From NCBI GenBank assembly GCA_034928145.1, contig JAYFPE010000004.1, positions 1 through 64,000 on the forward strand: a stretch of DNA of 64,000 bases, in the 5' to 3' direction. The translations under genes were made by a program, and so were the position numbers. The notes under the pieces were generated by a model, which saw only the letters and a program-made list of their open reading frames with translations, had not been told where the DNA came from and made no database searches. The stretch comes from Pelethousia sp034928145 (GTDB lineage: Bacteria; Bacillota; Clostridia; Christensenellales; CAG-138). Shown here piece after piece: positions 7,713-16,346 of the stretch. Each line of letters begins with the position of its first letter. The first letter of the stretch is position 1.

Positions 7713-9068
7713 ATGGAGAAACAGCCGGAAAACAAGATGGGCAAGCAGCAAATCGGCCCCCTGATGCTTAAAATGTCCTTGCCGATGATGGTGTCCATGC
7801 TGGTGCAGGCTTTGTATAATATTGTGGACAGCATCTTCGTGGCCAAACTGAGCGAAAGCGCCTTTACGGCGGTTTCGCTGGTGTTCCCTTACCAGATGCT
7901 GGTGATATCCGTGGCGGTGGGCACGGGCGTGGGCGTAAGCGCGCTGGCCGCGCGCCGCCTGGGCGAGAAAGGACAGGTTGAAGCCAATGTGGCCGCAGCC
8001 CACGGCCAGTTTTTGGCGTTGGTAAGCGGGCTGGCCTTTTCGGCCATCTTTGCTCTGTTCACACCGGCGCTGATTCGCCTGTTCAAGCCGGATGCGGAAA
8101 TTTACGCCCATGCCTGCACCTATCTATCTTGGGTAGGCGTACCCAGCGTGTTCGTGGTGCTCCAATGCATGTATGAGAAGATCCTCCAGGCCACGGGCGA
8201 CGCCCTCCATTCCATGCTCGCCCAACTGGCCGGGGCCGTGTTCAACATCATTTTCGACCCCATATTGATTTTCGGCCTATTCGGCTTCCCCAAGTTGGGC
8301 GTGGCCGGGGCAGCCATCGCTACGGTGGCCGGGCAGGCCCTTGGAATGGGCCTGGGCTTTTATTATCTGCATAAAAAGAATACTTTCATCGATATCTCAA
8401 TGAAGGGCTTCAGGCCGGATCGGGCCGTGATCCGTGAGATTTACAGGGTGGGCCTGCCCAGCGTCATCATGCGCTCCATCACCTCGCTGACCAGCTTTGG
8501 CATGAACCAGATCCTCATGGGTCTTACCCCTACGGCAGTGAGCGTGATGGGCGCTTATTCCAAGCTCGAATCCTTTGTATTCATGCCCGTGTTCGGCCTA
8601 AGCAGCGGCGCGATGCCCATCATCAGCTATAATTATGGCGCGCGCAGCCGAGAGCGTGTTCTGAGCGCCCTTAAATATAGCTGCCTATACGCCGGCCTCA
8701 TCCTCTGCGGCGGCATGGCGCTGTTCCTGCTGTTTGCAAAGGAATTCCTGCTGCTGTTCAATGCTTCGGAACATATGCTGGCCATCGGTGTGCCGGCCTT
8801 GCGCATCATCAGCCTGGGCTTTCCGGCGGCGGCGCTGGGCATCATGTTCTCTACCTTCTTTCAATCCATCGGCAACGGCGGGCTAAGCCTCTTGGTTTCC
8901 ACCTGCCGCCAGTTGGTCATCATCCTGCCGGTGGCCTACTTCCTTTCCGATATCTTTGGCCTCACGGCGGCCTGGGCGGCTTATCCCACCGCGGAGTACA
9001 TCGCCCTATGCATCAGCGCCATTCTCCTTAGGCGGGTGATACGAACCTGCATTGAACCCTTGGCATGA
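7713..9068 (+). CDS. MATE family efflux transporter
   Basis: A 451-residue integral membrane protein with about twelve hydrophobic helices in two similar halves. The N-terminus (GPLMLKMSLPMMVSM, then LYNIVDSIFV) is typical of MATE/MatE proteins of the DinF-NorM superfamily, which export drugs or metabolites in exchange for Na+ or H+. AAAGGA lies about 8 bases before ATG 7713. Monocistronic between two terminators. Substrate unknown. Confidence 0.92.
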   Translation: MEKQPENKMGKQQIGPLMLKMSLPMMVSMLVQALYNIVDSIFVAKLSESAFTAVSLVFPYQMLVISVAVGTGVGVSALAARRLGEKGQVEANVAAAHGQFLALVSGLAFSAIFALFTPALIRLFKPDAEIYAHACTYLSWVGVPSVFVVLQCMYEKILQATGDALHSMLAQLAGAVFNIIFDPILIFGLFGFPKLGVAGAAIATVAGQALGMGLGFYYLHKKNTFIDISMKGFRPDRAVIREIYRVGLPSVIMRSITSLTSFGMNQILMGLTPTAVSVMGAYSKLESFVFMPVFGLSSGAMPIISYNYGARSRERVLSALKYSCLYAGLILCGGMALFLLFAKEFLLLFNASEHMLAIGVPALRIISLGFPAAALGIMFSTFFQSIGNGGLSLLVSTCRQLVIILPVAYFLSDIFGLTAAWAAYPTAEYIALCISAILLRRVIRTCIEPLA

Positions 9069-9080
9069 TCGGCATAAAAT

Positions 9081-9119
9081 AAGGGGCTGCCGCACGTAAT
9101 TTTCGCGCGGCAGCCCTTT
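9081..9119. terminator. Bidirectional terminator, MATE gene and psuG
   Basis: AGGGGCTGCCGC and GCGGCAGCCCTTT form a long stem between convergent genes, with A/T tracts on both sides. Confidence 0.8.
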
Positions 9120-9137
9120 ATATTGCATATTCGATCG

Positions 9138-10046
9138 TTACCCCAACAGCGCGGCGATCCTGGCGGCCAGCTTGACGTTGTTATAAACCAGGGCGATGTT
9201 GCTCTCGAGGCTCTTGCCCCCGGTAGCGTCCTTAATGCGACCCAGGAGGAAGGGGGTGATCTCCTTTCCATGGATACCCTGCGCATTCGCCTCGGCCACG
9301 GCGGAATCGATCACGCCGTTGATGTAGGCCGGATCCATGCTGTATTCCTCGGGGATGGGGTTGACGATCAGCGTACCGTGGCCCAGGTTCAGCGCGTGGC
9401 TGACGCGCAGCGTGGCGGCGATCTCCTCGGGGGTATCCATGCGGCAATCCACGTTAAAGCCGCTGGTGCGGGTGTAGAATGCGGGCAATTCCGACGTGCC
9501 GTAGCCGATCACAGGCACGCCCTTGGTTTCGAGGTATTCCAACGTAAGGCCCAGGTCGAGGATGCTCTTGGCCCCGGCGCAGATCACGGCCACCTCCGTG
9601 CGGCCCAGCTCTTCGAGGTCCGCCGAGATATCCATGGTGGTTTCGGCCCCGCGGTGCACGCCGCCGATGCCGCCCGTGGCAAAGATGCGCACACCCGCGA
9701 GCTTAGCGAGGATCATGGTGGCGGCCACGGTGGTGGCCCCATCCTGCTTTTCGGCGATCAGGCGGGCGATATCCCGCCTGCTAGCCTTGGCCACGCGCTG
9801 GCCCGCCTTGCCCAGGTATTCGAGCTGCTCTTCTTCGAGGCCCACGCAAAGCCTGCCGCCCAATATGGCGCACGTGGCCGGCACAGATCCGTTTTCGCGG
9901 ATGAGGCGCTCACAGGTGCGGGCCATTTCAACGTTTTGCGGGTAAGGCATGCCGTGGGAGATGATGGTGCTTTCCAGGGCCACCACAGGCCGGCCTGTTT
10001 CCAGGGCCTCCGCCACTTCCCGGGATAGCTTGAGGTATTCGTTCAT
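9138..10046 (-). CDS. psuG: Pseudouridine-5'-phosphate glycosidase
   Basis: The 302-residue protein matches PsuG closely: VVALESTIISHGMPYPQN near the N-terminus, KQDGATTVAATM and FATGGIGGVHRGAE in the middle. The enzyme splits pseudouridine 5'-phosphate into uracil and ribose 5-phosphate using a Mn2+ site. I place the start at 10046 because GGAGG lies 5 bases upstream; a longer frame to 10076 has no ribosome site. It follows psuK, so phosphorylation and glycosidic cleavage are encoded together, a scavenging route for modified nucleosides from RNA. Confidence 0.95.
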   Translation of the reverse strand: MNEYLKLSREVAEALETGRPVVALESTIISHGMPYPQNVEMARTCERLIRENGSVPATCAILGGRLCVGLEEEQLEYLGKAGQRVAKASRRDIARLIAEKQDGATTVAATMILAKLAGVRIFATGGIGGVHRGAETTMDISADLEELGRTEVAVICAGAKSILDLGLTLEYLETKGVPVIGYGTSELPAFYTRTSGFNVDCRMDTPEEIAATLRVSHALNLGHGTLIVNPIPEEYSMDPAYINGVIDSAVAEANAQGIHGKEITPFLLGRIKDATGGKSLESNIALVYNNVKLAARIAALLG

Positions 10047-10082
10047 GGTTTCCTCCAGTCGCATAAGTCGTATCATAGGATT

Positions 10083-10958
10083 CTATTTGAATATAGCCGC
10101 CGAAAGCGCGGGGCTGACGGCGGAATCTGATTGCAGGGTAAGCCCGGCCACACGGCAAGCAAGTTCGGCGGTTTTCGTTGCGCTATAGCCCAGAAGGCAG
10201 CCGGCGGTGATGGCGGCGGTGGCGCTATCCCCCGCGCCGGTGGCGTTGCGCACGGCCACATCGGGCGGCAGAACGAAACCCTCTCCTTCTTCGGCGCAGT
10301 AGTATACGCCCCGCGCCCCGGCGGAAACGAAGGCCCGCTTTACGCCCGCGAGGCATAGGGCGCGTGCGCACGCCGCGGGGTCATCCTCACCGGTGAGGGT
10401 TTGGGCCTCCATCAGGTTGGGCTTGATGGCGAAAAGCCTGGGTAACAGGGGCAGCAGGCGGCGGGCCTTGGCCGCGGAGACCGGATCGGCCACCAGGGGC
10501 ACGGTTGCCTCCCCGGCTGCCCGCGCCAGCACGGCCGGGGGCAGGTTGGCATCCAGCAGGATGCAGCCGGCGGCATTCGCGGCGGCTATATCCAGCATAT
10601 CCGGCGTCATCGCCTCGCACAGGGCCATGTCGTTGATGGCCACATGCATATCCCCCCGGCTATCCATAACGCAAAGGTACACGCCGGAGGGCAGAGGCAG
10701 GCGCGGCGCATGGCTTAGACCAATGCCCATGGCGCGGCAGGCATCCTCGAGAAGCCGGGCAAAGCCGTCGTTGCCCAGAGGGGCCAGCAGATCTACCGCA
10801 AAGCCCATACGGGCCAGGTTTTCGGCCATGTTGCGGCCCACTCCGCCCGGACTCATGCGTACGCTGCCCGGATTGGAATCCCCCAAAAGCAGGCCCGCAG
10901 CCGGCGCGCCGGTAATATCCAAGTTCATACCGCCTACGACGCATACGCTTTTTGCCAT
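10083..10958 (-). CDS. psuK: PfkB-family pseudouridine kinase
   Basis: A 291-residue PfkB kinase. The first PfkB signature region is SPGGVGRNMAENLARMG, and the second is NATGAGDSATAAI with the catalytic Asp in GAGD. Position directly upstream of psuG identifies the substrate as pseudouridine. Start 10958 has GGAGGG a few bases upstream. No transporter is adjacent, so uptake must be encoded elsewhere. Confidence 0.9.
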   Translation of the reverse strand: MAKSVCVVGGMNLDITGAPAAGLLLGDSNPGSVRMSPGGVGRNMAENLARMGFAVDLLAPLGNDGFARLLEDACRAMGIGLSHAPRLPLPSGVYLCVMDSRGDMHVAINDMALCEAMTPDMLDIAAANAAGCILLDANLPPAVLARAAGEATVPLVADPVSAAKARRLLPLLPRLFAIKPNLMEAQTLTGEDDPAACARALCLAGVKRAFVSAGARGVYYCAEEGEGFVLPPDVAVRNATGAGDSATAAITAGCLLGYSATKTAELACRVAGLTLQSDSAVSPALSAAIFK

Positions 10959-11048
10959 AGTCCCTCCGCTACCACGCATATTCTTAGGAGATTATACCAT
11001 ATCCCGCGCCAAAACGGATGGCAAAGCGGTGAATTCTGCTTGTTCTCC

Positions 11049-11091
11049 AAGCAAAATATAAATAACAGGGAGGCGGTGATACGCCTCCCTG
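11049..11091 (-). terminator. Terminator of gap
   Basis: Perfect stem CAGGGAGGCG/CGCCTCCCTG followed on the minus strand by TTATTTATATTTT. Confidence 0.8.
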
Positions 11092-11116
11092 CCTATGTGT
11101 AAAATTCCGGTTGCCG

Positions 11117-12130
11117 TTATTTGGCGTCGACCTTGGCCATGTGGGCGATGAGGTCGAGCAGCTTGGAGGAATAGCCCCACTCGTTGTCATACCAAGCAAC
11201 GAGCTTGACGAAATGCTCGTTAAGGCTGATGCCGGCGTCCGCATCGAAGATGGAGGTATGGGCGTCGTGGATGAAATCGGAAGAGACGACCTTATCCTCG
11301 GTGTATTCGATGATGCCCTTGTATTCGGGGCTCTCGCTGGCCTTCTTCATCACGGCCTTGATCTCATCATAAGTTGCGGCCTTCTCGAGGCGGCAGGTGA
11401 GGTCGACCACGGAAACGTCCGCAGTGGGCACGCGGAAGGCCATGCCCGTGAGCTTGCCGTTGAGGTCGGGGATAACCTTGCCCACGGCCTTGGCAGCGCC
11501 GGTGGAGCTGGGGATGATGTTGAACGCCGCGCCGCGGCCGCCGCGCCAATCCTTTTTGGAGGGGCCGTCGACCGTCTTTTGGGTGGCTGTGGTGGCGTGC
11601 ACGGTAGTCATGAGGCCCTCGACGATGCCGAAGTTATCGTGAATGACCTTGGCAAGGGGCGCCAAGCAGTTGGTGGTGCAGGAAGCGTTGGAGACCACGT
11701 TCATGTCGGCGGTATACTTCTCCTGGTTGACGCCCATGACGAACATAGGGGCATCGGAACTGGGGGCGGAGATGACTACCTTCTTGGCGCCACCCTGGAA
11801 GTGCGCGCTGGCCTTGTCGATGGTGGTGTTGATACCGGTGGATTCAATGATGTATTCCGCACCGCACTCGCTCCAGGGGATATCGCTGGCGTTCATCTGG
11901 GAATAGATGCGCACGGTCTCGCCGTTAACGATCAGGTTGCCGTCTTTAACTTCTACGGTGCCGTCGAAGCGGCCATGCACGGTGTCGTACTTGAGCATAT
12001 AGACCATGTAATCGGGATCGATGAAGGGATCGTTGATGCCTACGACCTGGATCGCGGGGTCGATTACGCTGGCCCGGAAGGCCAAACGGCCGATGCGGCC
12101 AAATCCGTTGATGCCTACTTTGATTGCCAT
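11117..12130 (-). CDS. gap: Glyceraldehyde-3-phosphate dehydrogenase (type I)
   Basis: A 337-residue phosphorylating GAPDH. The N-terminal NAD motif is VGINGFGRIGR, and the catalytic site is SNASCTTNCLAP with the active Cys. NINDP-like GINDPF suggests NAD preference. The C-terminal WYDNEWGYS is present. It interconverts glyceraldehyde 3-phosphate and 1,3-bisphosphoglycerate in glycolysis. ATG 12130 has GGAGG 8 bases upstream. It is monocistronic, with a possible operator in its promoter (see 12208-12247), unlike the gap-pgk-tpi operons of many Firmicutes. Confidence 0.97.
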   Translation of the reverse strand: MAIKVGINGFGRIGRLAFRASVIDPAIQVVGINDPFIDPDYMVYMLKYDTVHGRFDGTVEVKDGNLIVNGETVRIYSQMNASDIPWSECGAEYIIESTGINTTIDKASAHFQGGAKKVVISAPSSDAPMFVMGVNQEKYTADMNVVSNASCTTNCLAPLAKVIHDNFGIVEGLMTTVHATTATQKTVDGPSKKDWRGGRGAAFNIIPSSTGAAKAVGKVIPDLNGKLTGMAFRVPTADVSVVDLTCRLEKAATYDEIKAVMKKASESPEYKGIIEYTEDKVVSSDFIHDAHTSIFDADAGISLNEHFVKLVAWYDNEWGYSSKLLDLIAHMAKVDAK

Positions 12131-12207
12131 AAAAATATCCTCCATATAAGTTTTTTAAACATGTCCGCTAGGTGAAAGGACCTGCTCCCACCTATGATAC
12201 TTAAACG

Positions 12208-12247
12208 ATTATAGCTTATCTTATTGCATTTTCGGACAAGATGCAAT
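12208..12247 (-). promoter_or_regulatory. gap promoter with inverted-repeat operator candidate
   Basis: On the minus strand a perfect TATAAT (12208-12213) lies downstream of a perfect 7-bp inverted repeat, ATTGCAT-N11-ATGCAAT (12223-12247), in the -35 region. No good -35 hexamer is seen at 17 bp. The repeat suggests a regulator site. A TAGGTG/CACCTA stem lies in the leader. Confidence 0.55.
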
Positions 12248-12303
12248 AGATTTGCGGGGAAATTCCATTTTCCATTAAAACGGGACTTTGTTATAACATT
12301 AAC

Positions 12304-12867
12304 TTATGACATTGCTAGTACAAAGTCGCATTTTTCCGGGATGTTGAAGGCCTTGGCGTAGGCGTTCTCCGCAGGCACCCACTCCGCCATGGCGCGCTGA
12401 AAGCGGGCCGCGTCGTAGCGCTGTTGCAAACGGCTGCGCTGGGCGGTGGCCTCCGCCTTCAGGTAAATGGCCAGGTCGTAGTAGGGGCCGAGCGCGGGGT
12501 GCAGGCAATAACTGCCCTCAATGATGGAGACGGGCGCAAAGGGGATGGCCTTGGGCGGCAGAAGCTGGCCGCTCTGGCAATCGAAGCGCCGCACATAGGC
12601 GCCCCGGCCCTCGCGCACGGGGCCGATCACCTCGAGGGCAAAGCGTTCCCTGTCGAAATTGCCGCCCGCCTGGGCCAGGCGCTCGGGCGTGCGCTGGCCG
12701 GGTTGGAGAAAGTAATCATCCGCATGGAACACCCGGCCGCCATAACGATCCGCCAGGAGACCGGCCAGGGTGGTTTTGCCGGCGCCGCTCTGGCCGTCGA
12801 TGGCGATCACGGCCCGGCCCTTATCCCGTATGAGCGCATCCAGGCGCGTACAAAGCTCGTCCCCCAT
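12304..12867 (-). CDS. Uridine kinase-like P-loop kinase
   Basis: A 187-residue protein with Walker A GQSGAGKTT (about 25-33), HADDYF after it and a typical IIEGSYCLHP strand as in uridine kinase/phosphoribulokinase family enzymes. It is shorter than E. coli Udk and closer to the uridine-kinase-like proteins of Clostridia, which phosphorylate nucleosides or related alcohols. The exact substrate is not evident. It starts 6 bases after the M29 peptidase stop and is the last gene of a three-gene operon. Confidence 0.75.
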   Translation of the reverse strand: MGDELCTRLDALIRDKGRAVIAIDGQSGAGKTTLAGLLADRYGGRVFHADDYFLQPGQRTPERLAQAGGNFDRERFALEVIGPVREGRGAYVRRFDCQSGQLLPPKAIPFAPVSIIEGSYCLHPALGPYYDLAIYLKAEATAQRSRLQQRYDAARFQRAMAEWVPAENAYAKAFNIPEKCDFVLAMS

Positions 12868-12873
12868 TTCCGT

Positions 12874-13989
12874 TTACACCAGATTTTCCGGATTGAGGGC
12901 CAGCAGGTCGGGCGGCACAAAGCGGCCGTCCTTGCGGATGAGCGCATCGTCGAAGTAGATCTCACCGCCGCCCATCTCGGGCGTCTGGATGCAGACCAGG
13001 TCCCAATGGACGGCGGACTTATTGCCGTTGTCACATTCGTCGTAGCAGCAACCGGGGGTGAAGTGGAAGCTGCCCGCGATCTTTTCATCAAAGAGGGTGT
13101 CCTTCATGGGGAAGGTGATGTAAGGGTTTACGCCGAGGGCAAATTCGCCTACGTAGCGCGCGCCCGCGTCCCTGTCGAACACGGCGTTGATGCGGGCGTT
13201 GTCATTGCAGGTCGCCTCCACGATGCGGCCCTCATGGAAGGTGAGGGCGATGTTTTCGTACGTGAAGCCTTCCATCACGGAAGGGGTGTTGTAGCGGATC
13301 GTCCCCTCGATGCTGCCCTTAACGGGGGCTGTAAAGATTTCTCCGTCGGGGATGTTCATATGCCCGGCGCACTTGATGGCGGGCAGGCCTTTGATGGAAA
13401 ATTGCAGATCCGTGCCCGGGCCTGTAATGCGCACCCGATCCGTGCGCTCCATCAGGGCTTTGAGGGCATTCATGGCCTTGTCCATTTTGGAATAATCCAA
13501 ATTGCAGACCTTGAAGTAATAATCCTCAAAGGCGACTGTGCTCATGGCCGCCTGCTGGGCCATCCCGGGGGTGGGGTAGCGCAAAACGACCCACTTGGTT
13601 TTGGGCACGCGGATCTTACTATGCACGGGCTCGTTGTAATGGGTTGCCAGGAGGGCCAGCTTCTCGGCGGGTACGTCGCTCAACTCGGAGTTGTTCGCGC
13701 CGCCGCGCAGGCCGATGTAAGCCTGCATGGCGTCCATCAGCTGGCCATCCACCCGGGCGCGCAGCATCTGCTGCTCCTTGGTTGCCCCGAGGGCCAGCTC
13801 GCGCGTTACATCCGGCCGGTTGTTCCATACGAAGGGCACGGCTCCCACGCGATATGCTTCGCGCACCAGGGCGCGCGTTAGCTCCTGCACCTCGCCGGTG
13901 GCGTCAATCAGCACCCGTTCTCCGGCCTTGAGGCCGCAGGAAAAATGGATCAGGTTATGCGCCAGTTGTTCAATTCTAGGGTCTGTCAT
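12874..13989 (-). CDS. M29 family aminopeptidase (AmpS/PepS type)
   Basis: A 371-residue metallo-aminopeptidase. Candidate metal ligands of family M29 are visible: Glu in DGEIFTAP, Glu and His in FTYENIAL and LTFHEGRIVEA, and the C-terminal SAVHWDLV. The family uses two metal ions (Co or Zn) and works as a broad cytosolic aminopeptidase. GGAGG precedes ATG 13989 by about 11 bases. Middle gene of the operon with the glycosyltransferase upstream. Confidence 0.88.
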   Translation of the reverse strand: MTDPRIEQLAHNLIHFSCGLKAGERVLIDATGEVQELTRALVREAYRVGAVPFVWNNRPDVTRELALGATKEQQMLRARVDGQLMDAMQAYIGLRGGANNSELSDVPAEKLALLATHYNEPVHSKIRVPKTKWVVLRYPTPGMAQQAAMSTVAFEDYYFKVCNLDYSKMDKAMNALKALMERTDRVRITGPGTDLQFSIKGLPAIKCAGHMNIPDGEIFTAPVKGSIEGTIRYNTPSVMEGFTYENIALTFHEGRIVEATCNDNARINAVFDRDAGARYVGEFALGVNPYITFPMKDTLFDEKIAGSFHFTPGCCYDECDNGNKSAVHWDLVCIQTPEMGGGEIYFDDALIRKDGRFVPPDLLALNPENLV

Positions 13990-14005
13990 ATCGGAAACGT
14001 CCTCC

Positions 14006-14932
14006 TCATTCTTGCTTAGTCTTGCCCGTATCTTCCCGCACGATGTACAGGGGCCTGCCTCGCACTTCGTCGTAGATGCGGTTGAGATACGCGCCCTGTA
14101 TACCTTGGGCGATCATCACCACGCCCAGCAGCAGCGCCAGCGCGCAGAAGGCGGCCACCCAGGCCGGCCCGCTCCAGACGCCCCGGGCGATCAGGCCCAG
14201 CACCGAGGTCGCGCAAACGCCAAGGCCCAGGTAACCGATCATGGTCAGCGGCCTTGCGGAAAAGCCCAATATGCCCGCCAGGGCCAGGCGCAGCATCTTT
14301 TTAAAGGAATACTTGGTGCTGCCCGCTGCCCGCTCATGGCGCACATAGGGCACGGCCACGGCATTGTAACCCATCCAGGCGCTCATGCCGCGAAGGAAGC
14401 GGTCATGCTCGCGCATGCGCAGGAAATCCTGCGCCACGGCCCGGTCCAGCAGGCGGAAATCCCCCGTATCCAGCGGGATGGGCCAGGCGCTCATGGCCCC
14501 AAGCAGCCGGTAATAGCACCAGGCCGTAAAGCGCTTGAAAATGGTTTCCCCCTCGCGGCGGGTGCGCTGGCCGTAGGCGATATCCGCCCCCTGCTCCCAG
14601 GCCCTGACCAGCTCGGCGATGACGTCCGGCGGATCCTGCAGATCGATATCGATGACGACGAGGGCGTCGCCCCGGGCAATGTCCATCCCTGCGGTCACGG
14701 CCAGCTGATGGCCGAAATTCCGTGAAAAGCGCAGGCAGCGCACCTGCGGGTGCGCCTTGGCCAGGGCCGTGAGGCCTGCCCAAGTGCCATCCCGGCTGCC
14801 GTCATCCACATAGATGATCTCATATTCGTACCCATCGAGGGCCGCCAGGGCCGCGTCCATTTGTGAAAAGGATTCGGCCAGCACGGCTTCCTCGTTGAAA
14901 GCGGGCACGATGAGGGAAAGAAGCTTAGCCAA
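14006..14932 (-). CDS. GtrB/DPM1-type glycosyltransferase, family 2
   Basis: The GT-A domain starts LSLIVPAFNEEAVL and contains VDDGSRDGT, SRNFGHQLAVTAG and the metal-binding DIDLQDPP; two C-terminal membrane helices (about 230-290) follow. These are hallmarks of polyprenyl-phosphate sugar transferases such as GtrB and YfdH, which make undecaprenyl-phosphate hexose for wall decoration. I prefer TTG 14932, which has GGGAGGG 8 bases upstream; ATG 14962 coincides with the expected transcription start, and the still longer frame would run into fba. A GtrA-type protein, the usual partner, is encoded 20 kb away (34391). Confidence 0.85.
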   Translation of the reverse strand: MAKLLSLIVPAFNEEAVLAESFSQMDAALAALDGYEYEIIYVDDGSRDGTWAGLTALAKAHPQVRCLRFSRNFGHQLAVTAGMDIARGDALVVIDIDLQDPPDVIAELVRAWEQGADIAYGQRTRREGETIFKRFTAWCYYRLLGAMSAWPIPLDTGDFRLLDRAVAQDFLRMREHDRFLRGMSAWMGYNAVAVPYVRHERAAGSTKYSFKKMLRLALAGILGFSARPLTMIGYLGLGVCATSVLGLIARGVWSGPAWVAAFCALALLLGVVMIAQGIQGAYLNRIYDEVRGRPLYIVREDTGKTKQE

Positions 14933-14968
14933 TTGGAAGACCCTCCCATCTTTTTGTCCCATGGCAAC

Positions 14969-14997
14969 ATTATACCCGTTTGGCTTATTATCTACAA
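14969..14997 (-). promoter_or_regulatory. Promoter of the glycosyltransferase operon
   Basis: On the minus strand TTGTAG (14992-14997), 17 bp, TATAAT (14969-14974). A divergent TATAAT for fba lies at 15028-15033 on the plus strand, with only a weak -35. Confidence 0.7.
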
Positions 14998-15089
14998 TTC
15001 TTAGATCCAAATACCGGAGAATTGGGGTATAATAATCCTGTATGAAGATTTTGCCGCCTTTTGGCGGCCGCAATAAAGGAGAGATGATT

Positions 15090-16025
15090 ATGGCACTCGT
15101 TACCAGCACGGAAATGTTCAAAAAGGCCTATGCAGGCGGCTACGCCATCGGCGCGTTCAACGTAAACAACATGGAAATTATCCAGGGCATCACAGAGGCT
15201 GCCAAGGAGAATCAGGCCCCTCTGATTCTTCAGGTATCCAGCGGCGCGCGCAAGTATGCCAACCACACCTATCTCACCAAGCTGGTGGAGGCGGCCATCA
15301 TCGAAACGGATCTGCCCATCTGCCTGCACCTCGACCATGGCGATACCTTTGAGCTTTGCAAGAGCTGCATCGACGGCGGCTTCACCTCCGTGATGATCGA
15401 CGGCAGCCACCATTCCTACGAGGATAACGTGGCCCTCACCAAGCAGGTGGTGGCTTATGCTCACGACCACGGCGTGGTGGTGGAAGGCGAGCTGGGCCGC
15501 CTGGAAGGCGTAGAGGATGATGTTAAGGTAGCAGCCGGCGAGGGCAGCTATACGGACCCCGAGCAGGTGCAGGATTTCGTTACGCGCACGGGCGTGGATT
15601 CCCTGGCCATCGCTATCGGCACCAGCCACGGCGCCTATAAATTCAAGCCCGGCACCAAGCCCCAGCTTCGCTTCGACATCCTCGAAGAAGTTGAAAAGCG
15701 CCTGCCCGGTTTCCCCGTTGTGCTCCACGGCGCATCCAGCGTGATCCCCGAGTTTGTAGAGATGGTCAATGCCTACGGCGGCAGGATGCCGGACGCCATC
15801 GGCGTGCCGGAGGACATGCTGCGCAAGGCCGCTTCCATGGCCGTATGCAAGATCAATATCGACAGCGACCTGCGCTTGGCCATGACCGGCACCATCCGCA
15901 AGTATTTTGCCGAGCACCCGGACCACTTCGACCCCAGGCAGTATCTCAAGCCCGCCCGCGAGGCCATCAAGGCCATGGTGGCGCACAAGATCGTGAACGT
16001 CCTGGGTTGCAACGGCAAGGCCTGA
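15090..16025 (+). CDS. fba: Class II fructose-1,6-bisphosphate aldolase
   Basis: A 311-residue zinc aldolase. LHLDHGDTFE holds the first Zn ligand, VMIDGSHHSYEDN and VVVEGELGRL are typical, and GTSHGAYKF plus VLHGASS supply further His ligands and phosphate contacts. It splits fructose 1,6-bisphosphate into DHAP and glyceraldehyde 3-phosphate. Start 15090 (MALVTS) is favoured over the longer frame because GGAG lies about 9 bases upstream. A DUF1292 gene follows 11 bases later. Confidence 0.96.
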   Translation: MALVTSTEMFKKAYAGGYAIGAFNVNNMEIIQGITEAAKENQAPLILQVSSGARKYANHTYLTKLVEAAIIETDLPICLHLDHGDTFELCKSCIDGGFTSVMIDGSHHSYEDNVALTKQVVAYAHDHGVVVEGELGRLEGVEDDVKVAAGEGSYTDPEQVQDFVTRTGVDSLAIAIGTSHGAYKFKPGTKPQLRFDILEEVEKRLPGFPVVLHGASSVIPEFVEMVNAYGGRMPDAIGVPEDMLRKAASMAVCKINIDSDLRLAMTGTIRKYFAEHPDHFDPRQYLKPAREAIKAMVAHKIVNVLGCNGKA

Positions 16026-16036
16026 TAAGGAGCCAT

Positions 16037-16297
16037 ATGGAAGACTACGCCGATACCATCACCCTCACGGACCAGGACGGCAGCGAAGTCGAATTCGAAG
16101 TGCTGGATGTAGTGCCCTATGAGAACCGCGAATACGCCGTGCTCCTGCCTGCGGACGATGACTCCGACCAGCCCGAGGTGGTGATCTTGGAGCTCTTCGC
16201 GGCCCAAGAGGAAGATGCGGAGGATGTGCTCCAGGGCGTGGAGGATGAAGAGATCCTGGAGGCGGTCTTCAAGCTGTTTTTGCGGCGCAATCCATAA
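16037..16297 (+). CDS. DUF1292 family protein
   Basis: An 86-residue, very acidic protein starting MEDYADTITLTDQDGSEVEFE, which fits the DUF1292 (YrzB-like) family of small Firmicutes proteins with no known role. AAGGAGCCAT precedes the ATG. It usually sits near Holliday-junction or nucleotide genes; here it is co-transcribed with fba. Confidence 0.85.
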   Translation: MEDYADTITLTDQDGSEVEFEVLDVVPYENREYAVLLPADDDSDQPEVVILELFAAQEEDAEDVLQGVEDEEILEAVFKLFLRRNP

Positions 16298-16309
16298 AAG
16301 CTGAGATCT

Positions 16310-16339
16310 AAAAAAGTGGCGGTTGACCGCCACTTTTTT
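16310..16339. terminator. Bidirectional terminator, GTGGC palindrome family
   Basis: AAAAAAGTGGCGG..CCGCCACTTTTTT between convergent genes. One of six copies of the same GTGGC/GCCAC palindrome in this window. Confidence 0.9.
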
Positions 16340-16346
16340 GTTGTAC

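Noticed and set aside
9123..10028. Long plus-strand frames opposite psuG, gap, hydrogenase and other genes
   Set aside because: They mirror well-recognised genes on the other strand and result from high GC in third positions.
14006..15121. Longer glycosyltransferase start at 15121
   Set aside because: It would overlap fba and both divergent promoters; glycosyltransferase homology begins near residue 64 of that frame.
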